This document shows, one piece after another, positions 44,145-53,528 of a DNA stretch of 64,000 nt (its first letter is position 1; the number at the start of each line of letters is the position of its first letter). The stretch is from Planctomycetota bacterium (GTDB lineage Bacteria > Planctomycetota > UBA1135 > GCA-002686595): contig NYUD01000071.1 of assembly GCA_002683825.1 (NCBI GenBank), positions 85,924-149,923 on the forward strand, read 5' to 3'. Under the pieces are notes generated by a model. It was not told the origin of the DNA, searched no databases, and saw only the letters and a list, made by a program, of their open reading frames with translations. A program made the translations under genes and the position numbers.

Positions 44145-46205
44145 TCAGGACTCTTCCCAGTAGCCCGGGCTGATTTTCTCGATGCGTTCTTTCAGTACAT
44201 CGATCTGCGTCTTGGCCTCCGCACGCTCGAGCTCCTGCAACACGCGTTGAAGGATCAGGTGTGGCGAGCGACCGAGACCATCCGCAGCGTGCGAGCTCTC
44301 GGGGCGGCGTTCCAGGCTCTGAACGATGAGTTCGCTGCTGGTGCTGAGATCCTCCCGTTCCAGTGCGAGGAAGGCGAGCTCCGCCAGTGCCAGGGCGATG
44401 AAGTGGTTGGAGTTCTCCCTGAACTCGCCCTCGAGCTCGGTGCTGTCCTCGAACAGACGGATCGCCCTCTCGTAGGCGGAGCGGGATTCTTTGGCCTTCT
44501 CCAATCGCCGCAGATGTTCTGCGCAGACCAGCGAAGCATAGGCTCTAAACCAGGTGTAGGCTGCAGGGCGCTCGGAGAGGTCGACCCTCTCGTAGGCCCG
44601 CTCCAGTCCGAAGGGGCCGTCGCTACGCCATACGTGGTCTCGAAACTGCTGGTGCAGCTCACCGGAAAGGGGAAAGCGAGCCAAAGCTCGTCGAAGCACG
44701 TCGCCGTTCTCGTGCTCCAGCCCGAGGTAGGTGAGGAGCGACGAGTAGCCCACGAACTGTGACTCGCTCGCGTGTGGGTGCAGGGTCAAGGCCTGGTAGG
44801 CGGAGTGAGCGTCACTCAGCCACGAAGCGGGCCACTGCTCTTGTTTGTCTTCGGCGTCATAGATCGCTTTGGCGCGCAGTTGAGCAAAGACACCCAGAAG
44901 ATCGGCGGTCTCCCGTTTCGCGGCAAGCTTCAGGTGCTTGGGGAGCGCTTGCGACGCCAGTTCCAGCGCGACTTCAAACTCGGAGAGGAGATAGGCGGCT
45001 TCGGCGCGAATGGCGGCGGTGCGGAAATGGGTGGCACCCTCGGCATCCGCCCGTTCGGCGGCCGATCTTGCGTCGATCAGAAAATAGGTGGGGTCCGAGC
45101 CCTTCGCCATGCGTGCCTTGGCGATATCCAGCAATGTGCGCGCCGTGGCTTCCTGGCATGCGGCGGTGGGGGACTCCTTCTGCTGGTGGTCCAGCTGCTT
45201 GAGTTTCTCGAGCAGGAGATCGATGTCCTCCGGATTCCGCTCGGCGGCCGCGAGTTTCGTGTTGCCGATGGCTTTTTTCCAGGCGTTTCGATTGACGATC
45301 TTCGACGAGCTGTCGAGGCCAATCAGGATGCGCAGGGCCTTGGCGGCCGTTTTGTCGTCCTTGGCAAGCGGCGCGATTCTTTTCCGCAGGGCCTTGAGCG
45401 CATCCTTCGCAGCGCCACTGCGTAAAGCCTCGAAAACCAGGTCGACAGATTCCGGGCCGATCGCTCCGGCCAGAGCCTTGGCAGCCCGTTCTCGGACCTC
45501 GGCGGATTCATCGTGCAGGCCCAACCGAATGAGGTCGTATTGGGGAGGGGTGGACGAACGTGCCCGCTTGAGGAGCGCCAGACGCGCTTTTGCATCACTT
45601 GCAAGAAACTCGCGTTCCATCTTGGAGCGTGCGACGGCGTCGCGTTCAAAGCTGGCGTCGATTTCGGCGATGTTCTTGCCGTGGCGTTCGAGTGAAAGAC
45701 CGACGACCGATAGATCCTGATTGAGAAAGTGATCGAAAATCGTTGCCCCCCCGGCCGAGACGCCGAGGTGGCGGGGTGCGTAGCGCAGGCCGCCGAAGTA
45801 CTTGGCGTACATGTAGGGCTCGATGGAGATGTGTTCCCTGCAGGTTACTTCCCCAAATCTTGGACAGGCGATTCTGCGTCCGCGTTCGTCGTAGTCCCGT
45901 GAGTTGTGGCGCGTAGGAGAGGCGATGACGCATACGAAGCCGCGCGTGAGTTCTGCGAACTTCTCGTCCTTGTACTTGCGGTGGGCGAAGGCTTCGCTGG
46001 CCGACTCACCGTCCATGTTGACGCAGATGAGGAGCGGAACGCCCGTACGTTTCGATAGGAACTCGGCGTCCGCGAGCCGCCTTTGCCAATGGATCAGGTT
46101 CTTGGCGGCACGGTGCTCTTCATCGATCTTGAGCGAGCGCCAGTTTTGGGCAAACAGATTCGTCCCGAGTAGGAGGAGAACTCCGAGCAGAGTGAGTTTT
46201 TTCAT
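44145..46205 (-). CDS. Exported protein with thioredoxin-like and HEAT repeats
   Basis: About 686 residues from ATG 46205. Signal peptide LTLLGVLLLLGTNLFAQ. Residues ~35-170 are thioredoxin-like (GVPLLICVNMDGESASEAFAH, FVCVIASPTRHNS, RYAPRHLGVSAGGATIFDHFL) but with no CxxC at the active-site position. Residues ~230-300 form HEAT units (DLIRLGLHDESAEVRERAAKALAGAIGPESVDLVFEALR), and the C-terminal ~350 residues are helical/TPR-like (LVCAEHLRRLEKAKESRSAYERAI, LALAELAFLALEREDL). The thioredoxin part resembles that of the candidate selenoprotein at 16217. Function unknown; periplasmic scaffold is a guess. Confidence 0.75.
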   Translation of the reverse strand: MKKLTLLGVLLLLGTNLFAQNWRSLKIDEEHRAAKNLIHWQRRLADAEFLSKRTGVPLLICVNMDGESASEAFAHRKYKDEKFAELTRGFVCVIASPTRHNSRDYDERGRRIACPRFGEVTCREHISIEPYMYAKYFGGLRYAPRHLGVSAGGATIFDHFLNQDLSVVGLSLERHGKNIAEIDASFERDAVARSKMEREFLASDAKARLALLKRARSSTPPQYDLIRLGLHDESAEVRERAAKALAGAIGPESVDLVFEALRSGAAKDALKALRKRIAPLAKDDKTAAKALRILIGLDSSSKIVNRNAWKKAIGNTKLAAAERNPEDIDLLLEKLKQLDHQQKESPTAACQEATARTLLDIAKARMAKGSDPTYFLIDARSAAERADAEGATHFRTAAIRAEAAYLLSEFEVALELASQALPKHLKLAAKRETADLLGVFAQLRAKAIYDAEDKQEQWPASWLSDAHSAYQALTLHPHASESQFVGYSSLLTYLGLEHENGDVLRRALARFPLSGELHQQFRDHVWRSDGPFGLERAYERVDLSERPAAYTWFRAYASLVCAEHLRRLEKAKESRSAYERAIRLFEDSTELEGEFRENSNHFIALALAELAFLALEREDLSTSSELIVQSLERRPESSHAADGLGRSPHLILQRVLQELERAEAKTQIDVLKERIEKISPGYWEES

Positions 46206-46386
46206 ACGACACGGGCCGAGCTGGCCTGCCGATTCAGAGCGCCGCGTAGGAGTGGCGAGCCGTTCTTGACACACGGGCCGTGCCTAGAGTGCCCACCGTT
46301 TGGATCGGGAGAGGACCCCCCATCGTAGGCGTAATTATAGGTGCATCGTCAGTGCTTCGCCGCCCAAGCTGCCGCCAGGGGGCGGA

Positions 46387-46926
46387 TTACTTCTTTTGAG
46401 GTCGAAAAACGCTGACCACTTCGGGATCGCCCTCGACAAAGGGGCCTCCGATGAGGTCGATGCAGTAGGGGACGGCGGGAAAAACCGCATCGAGACAGAC
46501 TCGGATGGAGCCCGGCTTGCCGGGCAGATTGATCACGAGGCTTTGGCGGAGAATGCCCGCCGTCTGACGTGACAGGATGGCCGTGGGGACGCCGATGGCC
46601 AGTGAGGCGTTGCGCATCCGTTCGCCGAAACCCGGGAGCATCTTTTCGCAGACCGCCTCCATGGCCTCCGGTGTGACGTCGCGCGGCGCCGGTCCGGTAC
46701 CCCCCGTTGTGCAGATGAGGGCGCAGCCCCTGTTCGCGAGGCCTCGAATCGCCTCCTGGATACGCGGAATTTCATCGGGGATCACGATGCGCTCGTAGTT
46801 GCACTCCGTGATCAAGTAATCGCGCAAGGCTTCCTCGATCGCCGGTCCGGACAGGTCCTCGTATTCTCCCGAGGTCGCACGATCCGAGATCGTGACGATC
46901 CCGATGAGAGGCAAAGGTTCGCTCAT
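46387..46926 (-). CDS. mog: Molybdopterin adenylyltransferase Mog/MoaB
   Basis: A 179-residue cytosolic enzyme activating molybdopterin with AMP before molybdenum insertion. Motifs: IGIVTISDRATSGEYEDLSGPAI, the MPT/nucleotide-binding CTTGGTGPAPRDVTPEA, and LPGKPGSIRVCLDAVFPAVPYCIDLIGG. It starts at ATG 46926 and lies 8 bp after the pilin-like gene. No molybdoenzyme gene is nearby; if the genome encodes selenium-dependent formate dehydrogenase, this cofactor would be shared. Confidence 0.93.
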   Translation of the reverse strand: MSEPLPLIGIVTISDRATSGEYEDLSGPAIEEALRDYLITECNYERIVIPDEIPRIQEAIRGLANRGCALICTTGGTGPAPRDVTPEAMEAVCEKMLPGFGERMRNASLAIGVPTAILSRQTAGILRQSLVINLPGKPGSIRVCLDAVFPAVPYCIDLIGGPFVEGDPEVVSVFRPQKK

Positions 46927-46934
46927 GTCGTCAA

Positions 46935-47531
46935 TCACCTTAATTTCTTCAGATTTTCGATCGGAGACTCTTTGCCGACGATGATGGTCGTCGTTCCTGC
47001 GGGGAGTCGCCCGCGTTCGATCTCTTGATCGAGATGAAGGGTCGTGATGCTGCCATCCGTGTACAGCACGTTCATAACGCCATCGTGATTCATCCCATTT
47101 GCGTTGTCGCAGGCCAGTATCGGTTCGTTGTTCGCCCCGCCGGCGGGGAACCTGGCCAACGGGTAGTCCTTCTGGTTCCTGCACGCATAGGCCGAGCTCG
47201 CGTTGTTGAGCGAAGCGGTTTGTGTGAAGTCGATCGCCTGTGGGAGCGCATGGGCATCCGGTCCCGGGCACGTCATCATCTTGCGGTAGGCGTCCGTGTC
47301 CTCCCAGATCCCGTTGGCGATCAATCCGGCGATCATTGCCGGCCCTGGACCCTGCGGGAGTTGGCCGGTTTGTTTTTTTAGTGCGACCCATCCCTTGTAG
47401 ATCGCTGTCATGTTTTTTTTGCAGGTTTGAACGTCCGAGGGCACGTCGTGCCGCAGGTCGTTCTTTCGCGGCCAGAACAGGTAGGCGGCAAGCCCGAGGA
47501 CAGCCGCAACAGCGAAGATCTTGGATCCCAT
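46935..47531 (-). CDS. Pilin-like/DUF1559-type exported protein
   Basis: A 198-residue protein with an N-terminal hydrophobic helix (FAVAAVLGLAAYLFW) that is either an uncleaved anchor or a signal peptide, and a soluble domain with repeated Cys (TCKKNM, MTCPGPD, ACRNQ, LACDNAN). The C-terminal stretch NHDGVMNVLYTDGSITTL matches the H-X9-DG-type ending of planctomycete pseudopilins, but the usual N-terminal prepilin methylation site is not visible. It heads a tight cluster with mog (8 bp) and follows the prolyl oligopeptidase gene by 13 bp. Confidence 0.7.
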   Translation of the reverse strand: MGSKIFAVAAVLGLAAYLFWPRKNDLRHDVPSDVQTCKKNMTAIYKGWVALKKQTGQLPQGPGPAMIAGLIANGIWEDTDAYRKMMTCPGPDAHALPQAIDFTQTASLNNASSAYACRNQKDYPLARFPAGGANNEPILACDNANGMNHDGVMNVLYTDGSITTLHLDQEIERGRLPAGTTTIIVGKESPIENLKKLR

Positions 47532-47544
47532 TTTTCCAGAGACT

Positions 47545-49713
47545 CTAAAGGCGTGGATTCATGTCGAGTTCGTTGACGAGGAAAGCCCAACGTTGCGCGG
47601 CTTCCTCGATGCGCATGACCGTGGGTTTGCCCGCACCGTGGCCCGCACGGGTTTCGATACGAATCAGGATCGGTTGGTCACCACCCTGGCTCCCCTGCAG
47701 GGCTGCTGCGAACTTGAAACTGTGCGCCGGTACGACGCGGTCGTCGTGATCTGCGGTCGTGATCAACGTGGACGGGTACTTCGTTCCGGGCCGCGTGTTA
47801 TGTAGGGGCGAGTAGGCCAGCAGTGCCTCGAATTCTTCCTGGTCGTCGACCGTGCCGTAGTCGCGCGCCCAGGCCCAGCCGATGGTGAACAGGTGGTAGC
47901 GCAACATGTCGTGCACACCCACCCTTGGCAGGGTGGCGCTGAAGAGCTCGGGACGCTGGGTCATGCAGGCTCCGACGAGAAGGCCGCCGTTCGAGCCGCC
48001 CCCGATGGCCAGTTGCTCGGGATTCGTGTAGCCGTTGCGAGTCAGCCATTCGGCGGCTGCGACGAAGTCATCGAAGACATTTTGTTTCTTGAGTTTTGTG
48101 CCGGCCTCGTGCCATTCTTCCCCGTACTCGCCGCCACCCCGCAAGTTGGGTATCGCCAGAAGCCCGCCCATCTCCATCCAGACGAGGTTCTCCAGGCTGA
48201 AACGCGGTGTGAGCGAGATATTGAAGCCCCCGTACCCGTACAGATAAGTCGGGTTGTCACCGCTGCGCTCCAGGCCCTTCTTGTAGGTCAGGAACATGGG
48301 CACCCGTGTCCCGTCGAGGCTGGGATAGAAAACCTGCTCGGTGGTGTAGTCCTCGGGGTCAAAGGCGACTCCAGGCTTCCGGTAGAGCTCGATCTTTGCG
48401 CTCTGCGGCTCGTAGCGATAGATCGATCCCGGGGTTGTCTGGCTGGTGAAGGAAAAGTACGTCGTCGCGTCGTTCCATTCTCCGCCGAATCCGGAGACCG
48501 TTCCCAGACCGGGCAAGGGGACCTTGCAGACGAGCCGACCTTCGTCGTTGAAAACGTGGATCCGCGACGATGCATCCTGCATGTAGTTGACGATGATGTG
48601 GCCGGCGACGGCACTGACGGAGCGGATCGTGTCGCTCGCCTCAGGGATGAGCTCCTTCCAGAACTCGCGTTGCGGCTTGCGCGCGTCGATCTCCACGACT
48701 CTGCGGCGCGAGGCGTCGAGGTCGGTCAGGATCCAATGCCGGTGCCCGACACCGCTGACATAGCGGTGCTGGGCGTCATAGCCGGAGACGAGCTGAATCA
48801 GGTTTTCGCCCGGCGGGCGGTTCTTGATGTCTCCAGCCGTGACGGGGCCCGTGCTCGGGAGAATCAAGAGTTCGAGCTCGGTCTTGCGGCTCTTGATCTC
48901 GTAGCGCGTGACCACGAGGCCGCGACGGTCGTCCGTCAGCTGGAAGTGGGCGCCGTAGCGTTCATCCTCCGGACGGTCCATGATCTTCACGTCGGAGTTC
49001 TCCAAAGCGCCGAGTGAATGGAAGAAGATGTCAGGACGCGTGTTCTTGGCCTGCAGCTCGGTGCCCAGCCCGGGGCGTTCGTAGTGCGAGTAGAAAAAAC
49101 CGCGATCCGCCTCGGCCCACTGCACACCGCCGAACTTGTTGTGCGTGACTAGATCCGGGAACTCTGTGCCCGAAGCGGTACGCACAACCCTCCACGTCCT
49201 CCAATCGGAACCTCCATCGGAGATCCCGAGTGCGACGAACCTCCCGCTCGGGCTCGGACGATAACTCGCCAGGGCCACGGTTCCGTCTTCCGATAAATCG
49301 TTCGGATCAAACAGGACACGCTCTCCGTCAGGACCGGACACGTAGAGCACCGAATGATTTTGAAGCCCGTCGTTTCTGCGGTAGAAGGTGTATTCGCCCT
49401 TTTGCACGGGGAGCTCGTAGCGTTCGTAATTCCAGAGCTCGCTCAGGCGCTCTTGAATCGCTTGCAGCTCCGGAATCTCTTGGAGGAAGCCGAGGGCCAG
49501 CTTGTTCTGAGCCTCGATCCAACGCCGCGTACGCTTCGAATCCTCCTCGAGCCAGCGATAGGGGTCGGCGACCTCCCTGCCATGGAAGACATCGACCTGA
49601 TCGCAACGGGGTGAAGAGGGGTACCGGAAGCCCTTGGTGCTCGCCTGGCACGCGATGAGGGTTACGAGAGCCAGGAGGGACGCTCGGAAGATCCTGGAAG
49701 AGGCTGTTTTCAT
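47545..49713 (-). CDS. Prolyl oligopeptidase (S9A), lipoprotein
   Basis: A 722-residue serine peptidase cleaving after proline in short peptides. The N-terminus has a lipobox (LIAC, Cys22), so it is anchored in the periplasm. Order: short N-terminal helix (VADPYRWLEEDS), seven-bladed propeller (~75-430, with WAEADRGFFYSHYERPG), then the alpha/beta-hydrolase domain: LYGYGGFNISLTPRF, nucleophile Ser574 (GGGSNGGLL), Asp in TADHDDRVVPAHS and His in ETRAGHGAGKP. The triad is complete and length is normal for S9A. Divergent from the exported aminotransferase. Confidence 0.94.
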   Translation of the reverse strand: MKTASSRIFRASLLALVTLIACQASTKGFRYPSSPRCDQVDVFHGREVADPYRWLEEDSKRTRRWIEAQNKLALGFLQEIPELQAIQERLSELWNYERYELPVQKGEYTFYRRNDGLQNHSVLYVSGPDGERVLFDPNDLSEDGTVALASYRPSPSGRFVALGISDGGSDWRTWRVVRTASGTEFPDLVTHNKFGGVQWAEADRGFFYSHYERPGLGTELQAKNTRPDIFFHSLGALENSDVKIMDRPEDERYGAHFQLTDDRRGLVVTRYEIKSRKTELELLILPSTGPVTAGDIKNRPPGENLIQLVSGYDAQHRYVSGVGHRHWILTDLDASRRRVVEIDARKPQREFWKELIPEASDTIRSVSAVAGHIIVNYMQDASSRIHVFNDEGRLVCKVPLPGLGTVSGFGGEWNDATTYFSFTSQTTPGSIYRYEPQSAKIELYRKPGVAFDPEDYTTEQVFYPSLDGTRVPMFLTYKKGLERSGDNPTYLYGYGGFNISLTPRFSLENLVWMEMGGLLAIPNLRGGGEYGEEWHEAGTKLKKQNVFDDFVAAAEWLTRNGYTNPEQLAIGGGSNGGLLVGACMTQRPELFSATLPRVGVHDMLRYHLFTIGWAWARDYGTVDDQEEFEALLAYSPLHNTRPGTKYPSTLITTADHDDRVVPAHSFKFAAALQGSQGGDQPILIRIETRAGHGAGKPTVMRIEEAAQRWAFLVNELDMNPRL

Positions 49714-49898
49714 GACATTTCAGATTCCCCGAGCGAGTCTCGTGTTTTTCCCATGTGCAGATTACGGCGAGCCGGGATACTTCGCGAGTCCGGCGAATCC
49801 GCTTGCGCGCGTATTCTCGGCAGCCTTTGCGGATTGGAGCCAAGGCCTCCAGGGCTCGAGCGGTAGAATTGCCGCTGCCTCGCCGAGGAACGCACTCG

Positions 49899-51164
49899 AT
49901 GTTGAATCGTCGCCAAACTCTGAAGTGGATCGGGTTGCCCGCCCTGGCCGGAGGCCCCTTGGGCGGGCTGGCCGGAGCCCTAGAGCGGGCCCGTGCCTTC
50001 GACGATTCGGACGAGCGCTATTGGCATGAGATCGGACGTGCCTTCACCGTCGATCGCGCCCTGATCAACTTGAACAACGGCGGGGTCAGCCCCTCGCCGC
50101 GCCATGTCCAGGAGGCGATGAAGGAGTATCTGGATTTTTCGAACAAGGCTTCCGCCTACAACATGTGGCGCATCCTTGAACCTTGCATTGAAACGGTTCG
50201 AGTGCACGTCGCCAAGCTCTGGGGCGTCGATTCCGAGGAGATCGCGATCACGCGCAACGCTTCCGAGGGGTTGCAGACTTGCCAGTTCGGTTTCGACCTC
50301 GAGCCGGGGGACGAAGTTCTAACGACGACTCAGGACTATCCGCGAATGATCACGACCTTCCTCCAGCGTGAGCGGCGTGAAGGAATCGTCTTGAGACAGT
50401 TCTCTCTGCCGACTCCGTGCGAGGATCCGGATCGCGTGGTTCAACTCTTCGAGGAGAACATCACCGATCGGACGCGCATGATTCTCGCCAGCCACATGAC
50501 CTTCACGAGTGGGCAGATCCTGCCGGTGCGTGAAATCGCAGCGCTGGGACGCAAGCGTGGGATCCCGGTCATCATCGACGGTGCCCATGCCTTTGCGCAC
50601 TTTGATTTCTCGCTGGCCGAGATCGCGTGCGACTACTACGCCACAAGCCTTCACAAGTGGCTGTTCGCTCCGCACGGAACCGGACTCTTGTACGTTCGTC
50701 GCGACAAGATTCCCGGGCTCTGGCCACTGATGGCCGCCACGGAAGAACAGTCGGCCGACATCCGCAAGTTCGAACAGATCGGAACACATCCGCTTGCCAA
50801 CTACCTTGCGGTCGCCGAGGCGTTGTACTTTCACGAAGAACTGGGGCCTGAACGCAAGCAACAACGCCTGATCGAACTGCGTGATTACTGGGCCGACAGG
50901 TTGCTACAAAACGACCGCGTTCGGCTGAACACCAGCCAGAAGCCCGGTCTTGCCTGCGGTATCGCCAACGTGTCCATCGATGGGCTGGATGTCACCGAGC
51001 TAACCAAGTGGCTGCGCAAGAAACACCAGATCCTCGTGGTGGCCGTCAAGCACGAGGACTGTACCGGAATCCGGGTTTCCCCCAGCGTCTATACGACCAA
51101 GGGCGAGTTGGATCGTTTCTGTGAAGTGATGGAAGGCGCCCTCGCGAACGGCCTGTCGGGCTAG
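49899..51164 (+). CDS. Tat-exported class V aminotransferase (isopenicillin-N-epimerase-like)
   Basis: About 421 residues from ATG 49899. The N-terminus has a twin-arginine signal (NRRQTLKWIG followed by PALAGGPLGGLAGA), so a folded, cofactor-loaded PLP enzyme would be exported. PLP-binding Lys253 lies in ATSLHKWLFAPHGTG; VIIDGAHAFAHFDF holds the cofactor-ring Asp and ITRNASEGLQTCQFG the phosphate site. Closest general type is the CefD/NifS-like class V group. The substrate is unknown. Its stop overlaps the convergent stop of the next gene in a shared CTAG (51161-51164). Confidence 0.9.
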   Translation: MLNRRQTLKWIGLPALAGGPLGGLAGALERARAFDDSDERYWHEIGRAFTVDRALINLNNGGVSPSPRHVQEAMKEYLDFSNKASAYNMWRILEPCIETVRVHVAKLWGVDSEEIAITRNASEGLQTCQFGFDLEPGDEVLTTTQDYPRMITTFLQRERREGIVLRQFSLPTPCEDPDRVVQLFEENITDRTRMILASHMTFTSGQILPVREIAALGRKRGIPVIIDGAHAFAHFDFSLAEIACDYYATSLHKWLFAPHGTGLLYVRRDKIPGLWPLMAATEEQSADIRKFEQIGTHPLANYLAVAEALYFHEELGPERKQQRLIELRDYWADRLLQNDRVRLNTSQKPGLACGIANVSIDGLDVTELTKWLRKKHQILVVAVKHEDCTGIRVSPSVYTTKGELDRFCEVMEGALANGLSG

Positions 51165-52702
51165 TCCGCGGCGAAGGCACGCCCCAGGTGCCAGCCGATT
51201 CCCAGTTGCCAGAGTTCGGCCTCGAAGCTGCCTCGGTCGGCTTCGACCTTGCCGGCCTCCGCCTGGAAGAAAAGGTGTTTGCCCATGCGGTAGCGGTAGC
51301 CTGCGCTCATGGTATAGATCAAACCGGACCCCACATCGACGCCCGCCCCTCCCGCGGCGCCCATCTCCCCGCGCACGTGGAACGAGTGTTGCTCTCTGGG
51401 CAGGACGAACTCGTACTTGGTTCCCAAGAGACCCTCGGAGTAACCGCCGATGTTGCCGTCCCAGGCCGTGTAGGCTGCGCCGGTGATGACGAAGCCTCTG
51501 TAGACGGGCTGTTCGATGGTCACGCCGATCAGGTTGGCCGTTGAGATCGCGTCGCCTGATTGCAGGGTGGCGGTGCTTGGAGGCAAATAGATCTTGTTGC
51601 CGAGGCTGACGTTCAGGGGGCGGACTACGGCGTCGTCAGAGGAAAGGCCGAACTCGGACAGGCTCGAGCGTGAATGTGGCAGCGCCAGCTCCAGGGGGTG
51701 GGCGGTCCAGGTCAGGCCGGCGGAGTATTCGGCCCCCTCGAAATGGCCGCCGGGAAAATCGAAGCGCCCGGCGGAGACCTCGAGCCCCAAGTGCTTTGTC
51801 AGCCGGCCTCGCAATGCGGCCTTGGCCTGCCACAGGAATCCCCCTCCGGTGTCCACGGCGGCGCCGCCGCCTGCTCCGACCGAAAGCGTTCCCTCCAGCC
51901 TGAATCGTTCCCCGGCATCGAGCGCATAGGACCCTCCCACGCCCACGAGAGCCATGGAATAGCCTGCCAGTCCGCCGCCGACGGCGCCGTATGCCTGGAA
52001 GGGCAGGAAGATGTGTTCGTTCAGGAAGTAGTCGAAGCCTACCCCGATGAGACCGACGTCTGCGACGATGGGTTCCCCGTTCGTCTTGCGCGAGCCCGCA
52101 TCGGGACGTTGGCGGACGTAGCGCACGCTCGTGCGCGTCGTCCGTTCGACGATGGCATCCTCGGGGAGGGTCTCATCGAGAAAATGCTCGCGCGCCAGGA
52201 GCACCTCGGAAGCGCTGGTCAACCCGAGGGCGAGATGCACGTCTTCGATTTCGATGTCCGTTTCCGGCACGTCGAAGGAGGCCACCTCCAGTCGCAAACC
52301 GAGGACTCCCATGGCCTTTTCCAGCGCGATGAAAATACGCAGCGCGAGTCCCTGATGTCTCCCCAGCTCGCCGCCGCCGCCGGCTCCGCCGACGAAGGCG
52401 CCGGCTTCCAGGAGGAAGCCGTGCCGGATCTCCTTCGAGAATCCAGCCGTGATTCCGGCCGCCTGAAATCCTCCCTGGTCCCCCGTGACGCCTGCGTAGC
52501 CCCCCAGTCCGAGGTAAAAGTCGCTCAGGTCCTCGAACGGCTCCAGCCAGTCGTAGTGCAGGCCGATCAGCCCCACATCCTCCCCCGGCAGGCGGAGGAA
52601 TTCCGCCGTGGTTCGAAAGCGTGTGCGAACGCTCTCGAGCTGGACCTCCTGCGCCGTGATGGGGGTGGCGAGGGCCAGTCCGAAGAGTAGGAGAGAGCGC
52701 AT
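51161..52702 (-). CDS. Outer-membrane beta-barrel-like protein, unknown function
   Basis: About 513 residues. Signal peptide RSLLLFGLALATPITA. The mature sequence is an alternating strand pattern rich in Gly and aromatic residues with repeated GAxAGxGxG turns (FLLEAGAFVGGAGGGGELG, EGTLSVGAGGGAAVDTGGGFLWQAKAALRG, MGAAGGAGVDVGSGLIYTMSAGYRYR). Three similar sections suggest internal repetition. The strand-rich layout points to a barrel in the outer membrane. ATG 52702 is preferred to GTG 52705. No porin family was identified. Confidence 0.65.
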   Translation of the reverse strand: MRSLLLFGLALATPITAQEVQLESVRTRFRTTAEFLRLPGEDVGLIGLHYDWLEPFEDLSDFYLGLGGYAGVTGDQGGFQAAGITAGFSKEIRHGFLLEAGAFVGGAGGGGELGRHQGLALRIFIALEKAMGVLGLRLEVASFDVPETDIEIEDVHLALGLTSASEVLLAREHFLDETLPEDAIVERTTRTSVRYVRQRPDAGSRKTNGEPIVADVGLIGVGFDYFLNEHIFLPFQAYGAVGGGLAGYSMALVGVGGSYALDAGERFRLEGTLSVGAGGGAAVDTGGGFLWQAKAALRGRLTKHLGLEVSAGRFDFPGGHFEGAEYSAGLTWTAHPLELALPHSRSSLSEFGLSSDDAVVRPLNVSLGNKIYLPPSTATLQSGDAISTANLIGVTIEQPVYRGFVITGAAYTAWDGNIGGYSEGLLGTKYEFVLPREQHSFHVRGEMGAAGGAGVDVGSGLIYTMSAGYRYRMGKHLFFQAEAGKVEADRGSFEAELWQLGIGWHLGRAFAAD

Positions 52703-52925
52703 CACGACATCCGATCATAGCGCCGAGGTCTTCCCGCTCATCGCATGCGGTGCTACTTGTCTTCCAGTCGTGCCACCTGTCTCTGCAGTCCCCCCGACTC
52801 GGGGAAGAGGGGGCCATCCCTCGAGTCATGTTTCGTGGACCTTTTCCCGCTCGCCGACCCATCGACGGGGGCCTACTCCGGCTGCGGCGATCTGTCCGGG
52901 GCGCTACGGGCTCGAGAGCCCGTCC

Positions 52926-53369
52926 TCAGGCCAGCTCGTCAGACTCGGCGATCTCTTCGAAGCGCTCTCGATACCCGTCCGGAATCCTGAGGGATTGCAA
53001 GTCCTCAAGGTCGACGCAGACCACGGTCATCAGGGCATCGACGCAAAGGACGTCGTCGACGCTGAAGTCGTAGTGCAGGGTCAGGGAAGAGTCGCCAAGC
53101 TTGCGGGTGGTGACCCGAACGAGTGGCCGGTCTCCGAAGCGGAGCGGGTGTCGGAAGGAGACCTCGGAATGGACGAGAGGGAACCCCATACGATCCTCGC
53201 CGACGAGGTGGTAGTAGCGCTTGCCGACATGGATGTCCCACAGGGCCTCGAAGGCCTGGTGGATGAAGTCATAAATCTTGGGAAAGTAGACGATTCCCGC
53301 CGGATCGACGTCGCCGAAGCGCACATCGAGCTGGGTGACGAAGGCCTTCCTTTTTGTCTCGCTCCCCAT
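52926..53369 (-). CDS. Acyl-CoA thioesterase, 4HBT family
   Basis: A 147-residue hot-dog-fold thioesterase. VRFGDVDPAGIVYFPKIYDFIHQAFEALW carries the catalytic Asp22 of the 4-hydroxybenzoyl-CoA thioesterase/YbgC family; EVSFRHPLRFGDRPLVRVTTRKLGDSSLTLHYDF is the central sheet. It hydrolyses acyl-CoA to free acid and CoA, and may relate to the C4 acyl-CoA genes in this window, though it is not linked to them. The 219-bp gap upstream (52706-52925) holds no gene I can support. Confidence 0.9.
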   Translation of the reverse strand: MGSETKRKAFVTQLDVRFGDVDPAGIVYFPKIYDFIHQAFEALWDIHVGKRYYHLVGEDRMGFPLVHSEVSFRHPLRFGDRPLVRVTTRKLGDSSLTLHYDFSVDDVLCVDALMTVVCVDLEDLQSLRIPDGYRERFEEIAESDELA

Positions 53370-53528
53370 GCCGCGGGTCCCATCCTATTCTCTCGGCGAG
53401 CCGGGCTGAATTGGCGCTGCAGGAATCGGCTGACCCACGGGTGTTTTTTGTGGCCCAAGGAGGGATTTGCCGACTCCTTCGTCCGCCGACGGGAGCCCTG
53501 CGAGGGGATCGTTTCGAGGAAATCGGAG

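Noticed and set aside
46334..46339. A perfect TATAAT on the minus strand upstream of the HEAT/thioredoxin-like gene.
   Set aside because: No -35 at acceptable spacing and a ~120-nt leader; too weak to call.
52752..52860. A minus-strand open stretch ending in a plausible helix (LQRQVARLEDK) before a stop.
   Set aside because: It has no ATG, GTG or TTG start before an upstream in-frame stop, so it cannot be a gene as it stands; at most a remnant.
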